A stretch of 64,000 nucleotides of DNA from NCBI GenBank assembly GCA_945861275.1, contig CAMATZ010000008.1:62001-126000 (forward strand), read 5' to 3'. This DNA comes from Bordetella parapertussis (lineage in GTDB: Bacteria > Pseudomonadota > Gammaproteobacteria > Burkholderiales > SG8-41). The notes under the pieces were generated by a model. That model was not told where the DNA came from and ran no database searches. It saw only the letters and a list, made by a program, of their open reading frames with translations. Positions 28,935 to 38,034 of the stretch are shown one piece after another (position 1 is the first letter of the stretch; each line of letters starts with the position of its first letter). The position numbers and the translations under genes were made by a program.

Positions 28935-29936
28935 ATGCAACGCAGCGCCTTTACGGCTCTCGAAGGAGCATTCGCGAAGCGCTCATGGGCTGCGGGCCTG
29001 GTGTTGAGCGCCGCCTGCTGCGCGCAAACAACGCTGGCGCAAGGTTATCCGTCGAAGAGCATCCGGCTTATCGTGCCATTTCCGCCCGGTGGCGGCAGCG
29101 ATTTCATCGCACGCGTGTGCGCGCAAAAACTGGCCGCATCCGCCGGGCAACAGGTGATCGTGGACAATCGTCCCGGCGCCGGCGGAACCCTGGGCGTGGA
29201 ATTGGGCATGAGGGCGCCGGTGGACGGTTACACGTTGACTTTGATCGCCACCAGCTACAGTGTCAATCCGAGCGTGTACAAGCTCCCCTTCGATCCGGTA
29301 AACGACATCACACCCGTCATTCAGCTTTCGCAGGGACCCTTTCTGCTGGCGGTTCATCCCTCGCTGCCGGTGAAAACGGTGCAGGAGTTGATTACGCTGG
29401 CGCGCGCGCGGCCCGGCCAACTGAGCTACGCATCCAGCGGCACGGGCAGTGGTGTACATCTCGCGTCCGAGTTATTCCTCGAACGCGCCGGCATACGCGT
29501 GCTGGGTGTGCCCTACAAAGGCACCGGCCCGGCGCTCAACGACACCGTTGCCGGACATGTACAGATGCTGTGGGGCAGTGTCGCCACAACGCTGCCGCAG
29601 GTCAAGGGAGGGCGGCTGCGCGGCATCGCGGTGAGTACTGCGCGGCGCATCCGCACTGCGCCTGATATTCCTACGGTCATGGAATCGGGTTTCAAGGATT
29701 ACGACGTGGTGTTGTGGCACGGGATCATCGCGCCCAAAGGCCTGCCACAACCGATCGTGAGCCGGCTCAACACCGACTTGAACAACGCGCTGCGCGAAAA
29801 GGACATGGAAGACCGGCTCGCCGCCGATGGCGTGTCACCCGCGGGTGGAACCCCGGCGCAGTTTCTGGAGGAAGTCAGAAAGGCCATCGACATGTGGGGC
29901 GGCGTGGTGAAGCGGCTGGGGATTAAGGCCGAGTGA
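28935..29936 (+). CDS. Bug/TctC-type substrate-binding protein
   Basis: YPSKSIRLIVPFPPGGGSDFIARVCAQKLAASAGQQVIVDNRPGAGGTLGVE...VDGYTL. Confidence 0.95.
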   Translation: MQRSAFTALEGAFAKRSWAAGLVLSAACCAQTTLAQGYPSKSIRLIVPFPPGGGSDFIARVCAQKLAASAGQQVIVDNRPGAGGTLGVELGMRAPVDGYTLTLIATSYSVNPSVYKLPFDPVNDITPVIQLSQGPFLLAVHPSLPVKTVQELITLARARPGQLSYASSGTGSGVHLASELFLERAGIRVLGVPYKGTGPALNDTVAGHVQMLWGSVATTLPQVKGGRLRGIAVSTARRIRTAPDIPTVMESGFKDYDVVLWHGIIAPKGLPQPIVSRLNTDLNNALREKDMEDRLAADGVSPAGGTPAQFLEEVRKAIDMWGGVVKRLGIKAE

Positions 29937-29966
29937 AGGATCGACCGCCGCGGCTCCGTTGGTGAC

Positions 29967-30971
29967 TCAGTTCGCAGTTATGCCCGCTTCGCGAATAATG
30001 CGGCCCCATTTTTCAACCTCGGATTTGATGTAGCCGGCAAAAAATTCCGGCGTACTCGTCAACGTTTCAAGGCCGACCTTGAGCAGCGTTTCACCGGCAT
30101 CGGTGCGCCCGAGTATCTGCACGATTTCCTTGTTGAGCCGGGCCACAATGTTGTGCGGCGTTTTCGCCGCCACCACAAAGCCGTACCAGCTATGCGCCTC
30201 GTAGCCCGGCACACCTGCTTGCGCGATCGTCGGCAATTCCGGCAATAGTTTCGAGCGTTGCGCGGTGCTCACCGCCAGTGCGCGCAATCGGCCGGAGCCG
30301 ATGTTGGGCACTGCCGTCGGCGTCGAAGCAAACGAAAGTTGCACTTGCCCCGCCAGCAGATCAATCATCGCGGGCGCGCCGCCTTTGTAGGGCACATGCA
30401 GCAGATTAACTTTCGCCATCGACTGAAACAGCGCGCCCGCCAAATGTCCCGCGCCGCCGACGCCTGATGAACCGTGCGCCAGCGCACCCGGGCGCGCCCG
30501 CGCCAGTGCGAGCAATTCTTTCACCGATTTCACCGGCACCGACGGATGCACTACCAGCACGCTGCTGCTCGATACCGCCAGCGTCACCGGCGCGAGCTCG
30601 GTGAATGGGTCGTAATTCATTTGCTTGATGAAAAATTTGTTGACGCCAAGATTGCCCACCGCGCCGAGCATCAGGGTGTAACCATCCGGCGGCGATTTGG
30701 CGGTGAGTTCGGCTGCCAGCGAGCCGTTGGCGCCGGCGCGGTTGTCGACGATTACAGTCTGTCCGACCGCTTCGCTCAACCTCGACGCCACCAGGCGCGC
30801 GACGGTATCGACGCCGCCACCGGCTGATTGCGACGCGATCAGGCGCAGGGTTTTCACCGGGTAGGCCTGTCCTGAGCCCGTCGCAGCGGGCGGTTGTTGC
30901 GCCTCTGCGAATTGCGCAGCGACCAACAACGCGCACGTGAGCGCCCATTTCAATCCACTTCCTGCAACCAT
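29967..30971 (-). CDS. Bug/TctC-type substrate-binding protein
   Basis: YPVKTLRLIASQSAGGGVDTVARLVASRLSEAVGQTVIVDNRAGANGSLAAE...PPDGYTL. Confidence 0.95.
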   Translation of the reverse strand: MVAGSGLKWALTCALLVAAQFAEAQQPPAATGSGQAYPVKTLRLIASQSAGGGVDTVARLVASRLSEAVGQTVIVDNRAGANGSLAAELTAKSPPDGYTLMLGAVGNLGVNKFFIKQMNYDPFTELAPVTLAVSSSSVLVVHPSVPVKSVKELLALARARPGALAHGSSGVGGAGHLAGALFQSMAKVNLLHVPYKGGAPAMIDLLAGQVQLSFASTPTAVPNIGSGRLRALAVSTAQRSKLLPELPTIAQAGVPGYEAHSWYGFVVAAKTPHNIVARLNKEIVQILGRTDAGETLLKVGLETLTSTPEFFAGYIKSEVEKWGRIIREAGITAN

Positions 30972-31037
30972 TTGGTATCCTCCGCTCCTGAGCGATAATA
31001 CAACGCAACGCCACCCAACAAATACGGAGAGAACATC

Positions 31038-31193
31038 GTGGACATGGAACTTCGCGGCAAAAAAGTATTGATCACCGGTGGCTCAAAAGGCATAGGCCTC
31101 GCCTGCGCGCAGGGCTTTGCGGCTGAAGGCGCAATCCCCAGCGGCACCATTGTCACCATCGACTGCGGTGCGTCGCTGCGGGCGCGGGCGTGA
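31038..31193 (+). pseudogene. SDR family oxidoreductase remnant with an in-frame internal deletion (51 codons remain)
   Basis: MDMELRGKKVLITGGSKGIGLACAQGFAAEGA joined directly to IPSGTIVTIDCGASLRARA*: SDR N-terminus fused to SDR C-terminus, core missing. Confidence 0.85.
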
Positions 31194-32173
31194 TGCGTTT
31201 GATCGCCGGCGTGTGGGTGTGTCTGGCCGCGGCAGCCGTCGCCACCCCGGCGTACGCGCAATCCGCCTGGCGTCCGGAGAAGCAGGTTGAGATTGTTCTG
31301 CCCACCGCGCCCGGCGGCGGCAATGACACGGTGGCGCGTCTGATGCAAAAAGCGCTGCAGGACCAGAAACTGGTGACTACACCGATCCTCGTTCTTAACA
31401 AGGCCGGCGGCAATCAGACAGTATCGGTGGCGTACCACGCACAGCATGGCGCAGACCCGCATTACCTGCTGTTTGCAACATCGACGTTGTTCACCAACCA
31501 GATACAGGGACTGATGCAGCACAGCTACCGCGATTTTCCGCCGCTCGCGCTGGCCTTTGTCGATTACAGCGCCTTCATGGTGCCCGCAAATTCTCCGTTC
31601 AAGAACTTCGGCGATCTGGTGGAGCGGCTGAAAGTCGATCCCGAATCGGTCGCGTTCAGTGTGGTCGCGCGCGGGGGCACCTCCCACGCGGTGGGGGCGA
31701 TGGCGGCCAAGGCCGCGGGAGTGGATATCAAGCGCCTGAAAATAGTGGTTTTCAAAACCAGTGCCGAAGCAACGACCGCGATGATGGGCGGGCACATACA
31801 GGCTGCCATATCCTCGGCCGCGGGCTCCACGCCGCCGGTGGTCGCGGGCCAGTTGCGCATGCTGGCGCTCGGCGCGCCGCAACGCCGCCCCGGTGCGCTC
31901 GCCGCGGTGCCGACGCTGGGCGAACTGGGGCTGGACGCTCCCGTATTGGCTACCTGGCGCTGCATTTTTGGCGCCAAAGACATCACACCCGCGCAAATCA
32001 CGTTCTGGCAAGACGCCCTGGCGCGCGCTTTTCAGGGCGAAGAATGGAAGGCATGGATGAGCAAGAACGACGTGACAGCACCATCACTGCGCGGCGCGGC
32101 ACTCGCCAAGTATCTCGAAGGCCAGTTCAACCACACGCGCGGCGTGCTGGTCGAATTGGGGTTGGCGAAGTAA
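31193..32173 (+). CDS. Bug/TctC-type substrate-binding protein (divergent)
   Basis: AWRPEKQVEIVLPTAPGGGNDTVARLMQKALQDQKLVTTPILVLNKAGGN. ATG at 31193 overlaps the SDR-remnant stop codon. Confidence 0.9.
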   Translation: MRLIAGVWVCLAAAAVATPAYAQSAWRPEKQVEIVLPTAPGGGNDTVARLMQKALQDQKLVTTPILVLNKAGGNQTVSVAYHAQHGADPHYLLFATSTLFTNQIQGLMQHSYRDFPPLALAFVDYSAFMVPANSPFKNFGDLVERLKVDPESVAFSVVARGGTSHAVGAMAAKAAGVDIKRLKIVVFKTSAEATTAMMGGHIQAAISSAAGSTPPVVAGQLRMLALGAPQRRPGALAAVPTLGELGLDAPVLATWRCIFGAKDITPAQITFWQDALARAFQGEEWKAWMSKNDVTAPSLRGAALAKYLEGQFNHTRGVLVELGLAK

Positions 32174-32275
32174 ACGCTATGGCGCTCAATGAACCCATAA
32201 AAAGCAATTCGCCACGGTCAATGTCACAATTTCAAGCAGGCGAATGCTACGCCGTCATAACGGCCCATAGAAGTT

Positions 32276-32385
32276 GTAGGTTGGGCTGAGCTTGCGAAGC
32301 CCAACGTAACCACTCGCGGCCATGCGGCACAATAATGGGTCGCGACGCTTATGTTGTTGGGCTTCGCAAGCTCAGCCCAACCTAC
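32276..32385. repeat. REP-like perfect 30-bp inverted repeat, 50-bp spacer
   Basis: GTAGGTTGGGCTGAGCTTGCGAAGCCCAAC (32276-32305) and its exact reverse complement (32356-32385). Confidence 0.97.
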
Positions 32386-32412
32386 GAAAAATTATCATTT
32401 AAAAACAAATTG

Positions 32413-33327
32413 TTATGATAGTTCTTCAGACTGGCGTCTCGCACCCAGCGTGGTCTGTAGAAAGCCGGGATCGAAAACTTTGTTCGCCAGAACCTGACAG
32501 CGCTTCATCAACCGCAGTTCATCGGGCTGGTAGTCGGCTACTGCACAGTGCCACGTGCCGAGGTGATCCCACATCAGCACATCACCCACCGTCCAGTGGT
32601 GGGTGTAGCGATACTTCGGTTGCAGCACATGCGCGAACAAGGTGTCGAGCATCTTCTGACTTTCATCAGGTCCCAGTTCGTTGATGCGCACGGCAAAACC
32701 GGGGTTCACATAAATCACCTTGCACCCGCTGATGGGATGGGTGAGAAATACCGGGTGCGACACCGGCGGGCGTTTGCGGCGCTCCTCTTCGCTTAACGGC
32801 GGACGTTTGCTGCCCTTGCGCCGCATGAGCTCGTGAAAGTTGTTCCAATCGTGCAACGCGGTTGCGTTCGCGAGCTGTGCTTTTAGCGCGGCGGGCAGGT
32901 CTTCGTAAGCGGCCTGGGTATTGGTGAAGTCGGTGGCGCCCAGCGGCTTGCCGTCTCTCACCGGCACTTTGTGCGCCACCAGTACATTGACGAAGCCCGG
33001 TGTCTGGTTGTAGGTCATGTCGGTGTGCCAATCCTGCCCCGCGTCCGGGGTGCCGATATAACGGCCATTCTCCACGACATTGGAAAGGATGGAGACTTCG
33101 GGCATGCCCGGCTCCGAATTTCGCGACAGCACCTGCAGTTCGCCGAAGCGCGCCGAGAACGCTCGCAATGCGTTGGCGTCAATCGGTTGCCTGGGAAAAC
33201 ACAGCACACCATATTGCCCGAGCGCGCGCATAACGCACGCATGATCGGCATCCGCGAGCGGATGAGCGAGATCAACGCCGGTGACCGTGGCGCCCAGTAT
33301 GGCGTTGCCGGGTTCGATTTTGAGCAT
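32413..33327 (-). CDS. TauD/TfdA family dioxygenase
   Basis: ILGATVTGVDLAHPL, DWHTDMTYNQTPG (HxD), HHWTVGDVLMWDHLGTWHCAV. Start trimmed from the ORF at 33507. Confidence 0.92.
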   Translation of the reverse strand: MLKIEPGNAILGATVTGVDLAHPLADADHACVMRALGQYGVLCFPRQPIDANALRAFSARFGELQVLSRNSEPGMPEVSILSNVVENGRYIGTPDAGQDWHTDMTYNQTPGFVNVLVAHKVPVRDGKPLGATDFTNTQAAYEDLPAALKAQLANATALHDWNNFHELMRRKGSKRPPLSEEERRKRPPVSHPVFLTHPISGCKVIYVNPGFAVRINELGPDESQKMLDTLFAHVLQPKYRYTHHWTVGDVLMWDHLGTWHCAVADYQPDELRLMKRCQVLANKVFDPGFLQTTLGARRQSEELS

Positions 33328-33438
33328 AGGGCTGTCCTTCCGCTTTGTCGGTCCACATGCGCATCGGCAAACTGACGCAGCCGAATGACGTAATATTAGC
33401 AGACACACCGGCACCCGGTCCGGTGAAGGAAATGATTC

Positions 33439-34449
33439 ATGGCTATACACTCTCGCATTGCGGCGCTCGCATTGCTGACAGCAACGGCATTCCCGATCGC
33501 GCTGCATGCGCAGACCGCTTCGCCCTTCGACAAGAGCTCAGGAGGCGCAGGACAGGCCTTTCCCGCGAAGCCGATACGCGTGCTCATTGGCTTCACGCCA
33601 GGTGCGGGTGTGGATATCGCCGTGCGCCTGATCGGGCCTAAAATGAGCGATGCGCTGGGCCAGTCCATCCTCGTCGATAACCGGCCCGGCGCCGGCGGCA
33701 ACATCGCCGCGGAATTAGCCGCACGCGCGCCGGCCGATGGTTATACGCTGCTGGCCAACGGCGCCCCCGCCGCAATCGCGCAGACGCTGTATGCGAAGTT
33801 GTCCTACGACCTGCTCAAGGATTTCGAGGCCGTCGCGCTGGTCGCGAGCGTGTCGCAACTGCTGGTCGTGCATCCGTCACTACCGGCGAAGAGCGTGAAG
33901 GATTTTGTGGCGGTAGCCCATGCCCGCCGCGGCGAACTGAGCTATGCCACCACCGGCAGTGGCAGCACGCCGCACCTGACCGCGGAAATGCTCAGGATGC
34001 AAACCGGCATCCAGATTCTGCATGTGCCGTACCGCGGCACGCCGCCCGCGCTCACCGATCTCATCGCGGGTAATGTGACCTTCATGTTTGCAAACATTCT
34101 TTCGGTGCTGCCACAGGTGCAGAACGGCCGCCTGCGCGCGCTGGCCATCACCAGCGCAAAACGCAACGCCATCACGCCCAACCTGCCCACCATCGCGGAG
34201 ACCTATCCGGGTTTTGAATCAGGAAGCTGGTATGCGCTGTTTGCGCCCAGCGGCACACCCAAAGAAGCCGTGGCGCGACTGCACGACGCGGTGACCCGCG
34301 CCATGCAGTCGCCCGAGGTGCGCGACAAATTCATCGCGCAAGGCGCGGAACCGCTGTCCGGCACGCCGCAGGACGCCGCCGCCTACACCCGCGCCGAAGT
34401 CGCGAAGTGGGGCAGGGTGGTGAAGGCTTCGGGCGCGCGGGTGGATTGA
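33439..34449 (+). CDS. Bug/TctC-type substrate-binding protein
   Basis: FPAKPIRVLIGFTPGAGVDIAVRLIGPKMSDALGQSILVDNRPGAGGNIAAELAARAPADGYTL. Confidence 0.95.
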   Translation: MAIHSRIAALALLTATAFPIALHAQTASPFDKSSGGAGQAFPAKPIRVLIGFTPGAGVDIAVRLIGPKMSDALGQSILVDNRPGAGGNIAAELAARAPADGYTLLANGAPAAIAQTLYAKLSYDLLKDFEAVALVASVSQLLVVHPSLPAKSVKDFVAVAHARRGELSYATTGSGSTPHLTAEMLRMQTGIQILHVPYRGTPPALTDLIAGNVTFMFANILSVLPQVQNGRLRALAITSAKRNAITPNLPTIAETYPGFESGSWYALFAPSGTPKEAVARLHDAVTRAMQSPEVRDKFIAQGAEPLSGTPQDAAAYTRAEVAKWGRVVKASGARVD

Positions 34450-34542
34450 ATGGTGGAATTCGTGGCTTGATCTGACGGGCTATGCGAGCGCCTTGGCGGC
34501 TTTCACACGTAAGCCCTTCCCGCTTGGCGACCGGTAGTTACG

Positions 34543-35070
34543 CTACCAGGTTGGCGCTTTGGGGTTGTCGCGTGCGGCCTCCAGGGTCTCGTGGCGCGGC
34601 CCGGGAGTCATGGGGCGCGAGCGTTGATCCGGCCCGAGCTGGTCCATGTCGCAGAACAACTCCACGTGATAGCCGTCCGGATCGAGAAACTCCACGCTGG
34701 TGTGACCGCCGAGCCGCCGGCGTCCCTGGAAGGTGATCGGCACCCCGCGCTCTTGCAGGTAGGCCCGGACGTCGAACAGCTCCTCTAGCTCGCCCACCTG
34801 CATCGCGAAGTGATTGAGACGCACCGCGTCTTCGGCAGGCTTTTCGGCATGCGGGCCAGCCGACGGGAAAAGCCCGATGGTATGGTGGTCGCCCACTGCG
34901 GTGAGAAAAGCCCCGCCGGTTTCCTGCCGGTCTGACACCCGGAAATTCAAGACTTCGGTGTAGAACTTGATGGAGCGCTCCACGTCGCCGACCTGGAGGA
35001 CGATGTGGCCCAGTTTCCGGATGCGGACCGGACTCGGCCGTATGGCTGGCCTGGCTTTGACTTGTTCCAT
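34543..35070 (-). CDS. VOC family (glyoxalase/dioxygenase superfamily) protein
   Basis: IRKLGHIVLQVGDVERSIKFYTEVLNFRVSDR...SVEFLDPDGYHVELFCD. Confidence 0.9.
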   Translation of the reverse strand: MEQVKARPAIRPSPVRIRKLGHIVLQVGDVERSIKFYTEVLNFRVSDRQETGGAFLTAVGDHHTIGLFPSAGPHAEKPAEDAVRLNHFAMQVGELEELFDVRAYLQERGVPITFQGRRRLGGHTSVEFLDPDGYHVELFCDMDQLGPDQRSRPMTPGPRHETLEAARDNPKAPTW

Positions 35071-35088
35071 AAGACTCTTCTCCTTAGC

Positions 35089-35189
35089 GCGTAGGGCGCA
35101 ATGCTTCGCTTCAAGTGTTCCCTTGTCCCATTGCGCCGCATGATTACTTTGCAAACCGCATTCGGCGCAATAGGGATTGCGCCCTACGC
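35089..35189. repeat. Compound inverted repeat (GCGTAGGGCGCAAT ... ATTGCGCCCTACGC) with nested inner stem
   Basis: Outer arms 35089-35102 and 35176-35189 are exact reverse complements; an inner CCATTGCGCCG/CGGCGCAATAGG pair is near-complementary. Confidence 0.85.
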
Positions 35190-35217
35190 ACTGTTAAGTT
35201 ATCTAAGTGACACTACA

Positions 35218-36306
35218 CTAGCCGTACTTCTCCAGCAGATCGCGGTTGATCTCGATGCCGAGCCCCGGACCCTGGGGCACGCTCACTATCCCGTCGGTAT
35301 GGGAAATCGGTTCCTTCGCCAGCCCGGTGCGCAACGCGTTTTCGCTCATGTCGTACTCGAGCAACGCCGGGAAAGGTTCAAGTGCGCGCGGGGCATCGGG
35401 CAACACCGCGAGCAAATGCAGCGTTGCGGCGAGCCGGATCGCGGTGCCGAACATATGGGGGATCACTCTGACGTGGTTGGCGCTCGCCATCGCGGCGATT
35501 TTCCTGAACTCGGTGAAACCGCCGCACACGCACACGTCAGGCTGGATGATGTCCAGTGCGCCTTGCTGAATCATGCGGCGAAAAGCCCAGCGGCCGCGCA
35601 GTTGCTCTGCGCCGGAAATCCGCATGTTCAGGGCGCGGCGAATCTCCACGTAGCCTTCCACGTCATCGGCGGCAATCGGCTCTTCGAACCACAGCAGGTT
35701 ATTTTCCGCGAGCCGCTGGCCGACCGCTATGGCAGCGCCGCGGTCATAGCCGCAATTGGCATCCACCGCGAACAGTATGTCGTCACCGATGGCGCGGCGC
35801 ACTGCTGCCACATTTTTGATGTCGTAGTCCGCGCCAAAGCCAACCTTCATTTTCATCGCCTTGAAGCCCTGGTCGGCATAGCCGCGTGCTTCCGCAACCA
35901 GGGCGCCGGTTTCATCCGCGCTTTTGCGGCGGAAGAGGCCGGTGGCGTAGGCCTGCACGCGATCGCGAAAAGCACCCCCCAGCAAGTGGTGGATCGGCTG
36001 ATCAAGTGCCTTGCCCATGATGTCCCACAGAGCGATGTCGATGGCGCTGATCGCCGCGGTGTCAGTGCCCTGCTTGTGCAGTCCTTCCCAGATCACTTCG
36101 TTGTGAAACGGATTGCGGCCGATGACATGCGCCTCGATCGCGCGGCGCGCCGGCACGATGGCGCCTTCGCCCCATCCGGTAATCCCGTTGTCGGTGATGA
36201 CTTCGACCACGCCGAACGCGCGCTCGCGGGTGGTGCGCATCGCGTTGGAGAAAGGTTGTTGCACCGGATAGACCAGCGAGTAGGTCTTGACGTCAACGAT
36301 CTTCAT
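35218..36306 (-). CDS. Mandelate racemase/muconate lactonizing enzyme (enolase superfamily)
   Basis: GFKAMKMKVGFG, LFAVDANCGYDRGAAI, WFEEPIAADDVEGY, IQPDVCVCGGFTEF. Confidence 0.93.
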   Translation of the reverse strand: MKIVDVKTYSLVYPVQQPFSNAMRTTRERAFGVVEVITDNGITGWGEGAIVPARRAIEAHVIGRNPFHNEVIWEGLHKQGTDTAAISAIDIALWDIMGKALDQPIHHLLGGAFRDRVQAYATGLFRRKSADETGALVAEARGYADQGFKAMKMKVGFGADYDIKNVAAVRRAIGDDILFAVDANCGYDRGAAIAVGQRLAENNLLWFEEPIAADDVEGYVEIRRALNMRISGAEQLRGRWAFRRMIQQGALDIIQPDVCVCGGFTEFRKIAAMASANHVRVIPHMFGTAIRLAATLHLLAVLPDAPRALEPFPALLEYDMSENALRTGLAKEPISHTDGIVSVPQGPGLGIEINRDLLEKYG

Positions 36307-36318
36307 GTCTGACTCCGA

Positions 36319-37425
36319 TTACAGCACCACCTTCTGCCGCTGCCCGGTTTCCGACGCGCGCACGATGGCATCCAGCATGCGGTGACGGCGCACTGCGTGA
36401 TCGAAGTCGGCTTCAATGGGCGCACCGCTGCGTATCGCCTCGGCGAACTTCACCCACATCTGTCCCACATCGTATGAAGGGCCCAGGCCACGCACTTCTT
36501 CGGGCACGGTTTTCAAGCGATCCGGCACCGGCAATTCCTGCAGCGCCTTGTCGTCCTTTTTCCCGCCCATGATTTTGCGTCTCACTTCCTGCCCGGCCTC
36601 GCCGCCGCCGATCATCGCCAGCGTGCCTTCGGTGCCGTAAATTTCAAAACGGTAGCCGGTGCCGTGATACGGATGAACACCGAGATTGGCGCTGACTACG
36701 GCGCCGCCTTCGAGCCTGCCCGTGAGCATGATGTTGTCGGGTGAAGTGACATCCACGTATTTTTTGGTGTCGGTCTCGAACCACCGCGGCACCTGGGTGC
36801 TGACCACGGCGGCCACTTCGGTCAGTTCGCCCGCCACCATGCATAGCGCATCCATCGAATGGCCGAAGGTGATGGTCAGCGTGTTCGCTCCCAGGGTGAC
36901 ATCCTTTTGCCAGGTGCGGTCCGAGGTGCGGGTCAGCACGCCGCTGCCCATGTGCGTCATGTTCACCGACAGCACCTGTCCGACGTAACCGTCCTTGATC
37001 AGCTCGCGCATGTACAGATAGGCGGGCGACGCGCGCCGTTGCAAGCCCACCATGGTGCGCACGTTTTTCTTGCGCGCCAGTGCCGCCATCTCTTCGGCTT
37101 CCCTGGTGTTGGCGCCGAGCGGCCATTCGCAGTAGACATGCTTGCCGGCTTCCACCGCCGCATTCGAGATTTTGTAGTGCGCCGGCACGCGCACCGCGAC
37201 CAGCGCGGCTTCGATCTGCGGATCAGCACCCATGGCGGTCAGATCGCTGTAGGCTTTCTTCACGCCATACTTGTCGGCCGCCGCCTGCGCGGTGTCGGCG
37301 TGCGCGGTACAGACCGCATGGAGATTAATTTCCGGCAGCTTTTGCAACGCGGGGGCGTGGGCACTAGGCCCCCAGCGGCCGCCCGCACCGATAAACGCAA
37401 CTCGCAGAGGATCAGATATAGCCAT
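36319..37425 (-). CDS. Gfo/Idh/MocA family oxidoreductase
   Basis: RVAFIGAGGRWGPSAHAPALQKLPEINLHAVC; HVYCEWPLGANTREAEEM. ATG at 37425 follows GGAG. Confidence 0.93.
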   Translation of the reverse strand: MAISDPLRVAFIGAGGRWGPSAHAPALQKLPEINLHAVCTAHADTAQAAADKYGVKKAYSDLTAMGADPQIEAALVAVRVPAHYKISNAAVEAGKHVYCEWPLGANTREAEEMAALARKKNVRTMVGLQRRASPAYLYMRELIKDGYVGQVLSVNMTHMGSGVLTRTSDRTWQKDVTLGANTLTITFGHSMDALCMVAGELTEVAAVVSTQVPRWFETDTKKYVDVTSPDNIMLTGRLEGGAVVSANLGVHPYHGTGYRFEIYGTEGTLAMIGGGEAGQEVRRKIMGGKKDDKALQELPVPDRLKTVPEEVRGLGPSYDVGQMWVKFAEAIRSGAPIEADFDHAVRRHRMLDAIVRASETGQRQKVVL

Positions 37426-37497
37426 AGGTATCTCCAAAAAATCTTGTTTAAAAACGATGGTTTACGTTCAATTTGGGCGCTGGAATTTCCAGCCCCA

Positions 37498-37851
37498 TTA
37501 CTTTATTTCGAGAAACTCAAGCTGCACGCCATCCGGCCCCTCGAAAAAACACACGCGGCGGTTGCCGGTAACCACGGTCTCTTCAAGAATGCCGATGCCC
37601 TGCGCCTTGAGCCTGGCGACCACCGCATCGAGTTCGTCGGTGTCGATGGCAATATGTTCCATGCCGTACTTTTGCTCGCGTTTTTGCGTCGGGTGCAGGT
37701 CGGTGATATTCAGCGACAGGCCGTCGAGATCTACGCGATAGCCGCTCGCCGACTGGCTGGTGATTTTTGCGCCGAAGGTGTCAACGTAAAACTTCGCGGT
37801 CTTTTCCGGGTTCTTGGTCTTTAGATGCAGGTGGTTGAGTTTTATGGTCAT
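37498..37851 (-). CDS. VOC family protein
   Basis: LNHLHLKTKNPEKTAKFYVDTFGAKI...VCFFEGPDGVQLEFLEIK. Confidence 0.9.
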   Translation of the reverse strand: MTIKLNHLHLKTKNPEKTAKFYVDTFGAKITSQSASGYRVDLDGLSLNITDLHPTQKREQKYGMEHIAIDTDELDAVVARLKAQGIGILEETVVTGNRRVCFFEGPDGVQLEFLEIK

Positions 37852-38034
37852 GGGTGTCTCCGTCAGTAAGGAAATTCTGGAATTCGGATGTTCACTTCCT
37901 GTGGCACTTTACCACTTCAAAGCGTTTACATTTGCCCGTATGAAACACACGGACGCCGCGCATCTTGCGTGCCGTGGGGCGTAGAAGTACCGCGCTAATT
38001 TTTTGATTCTAAATGAATAATCAGGATTGTCCGC

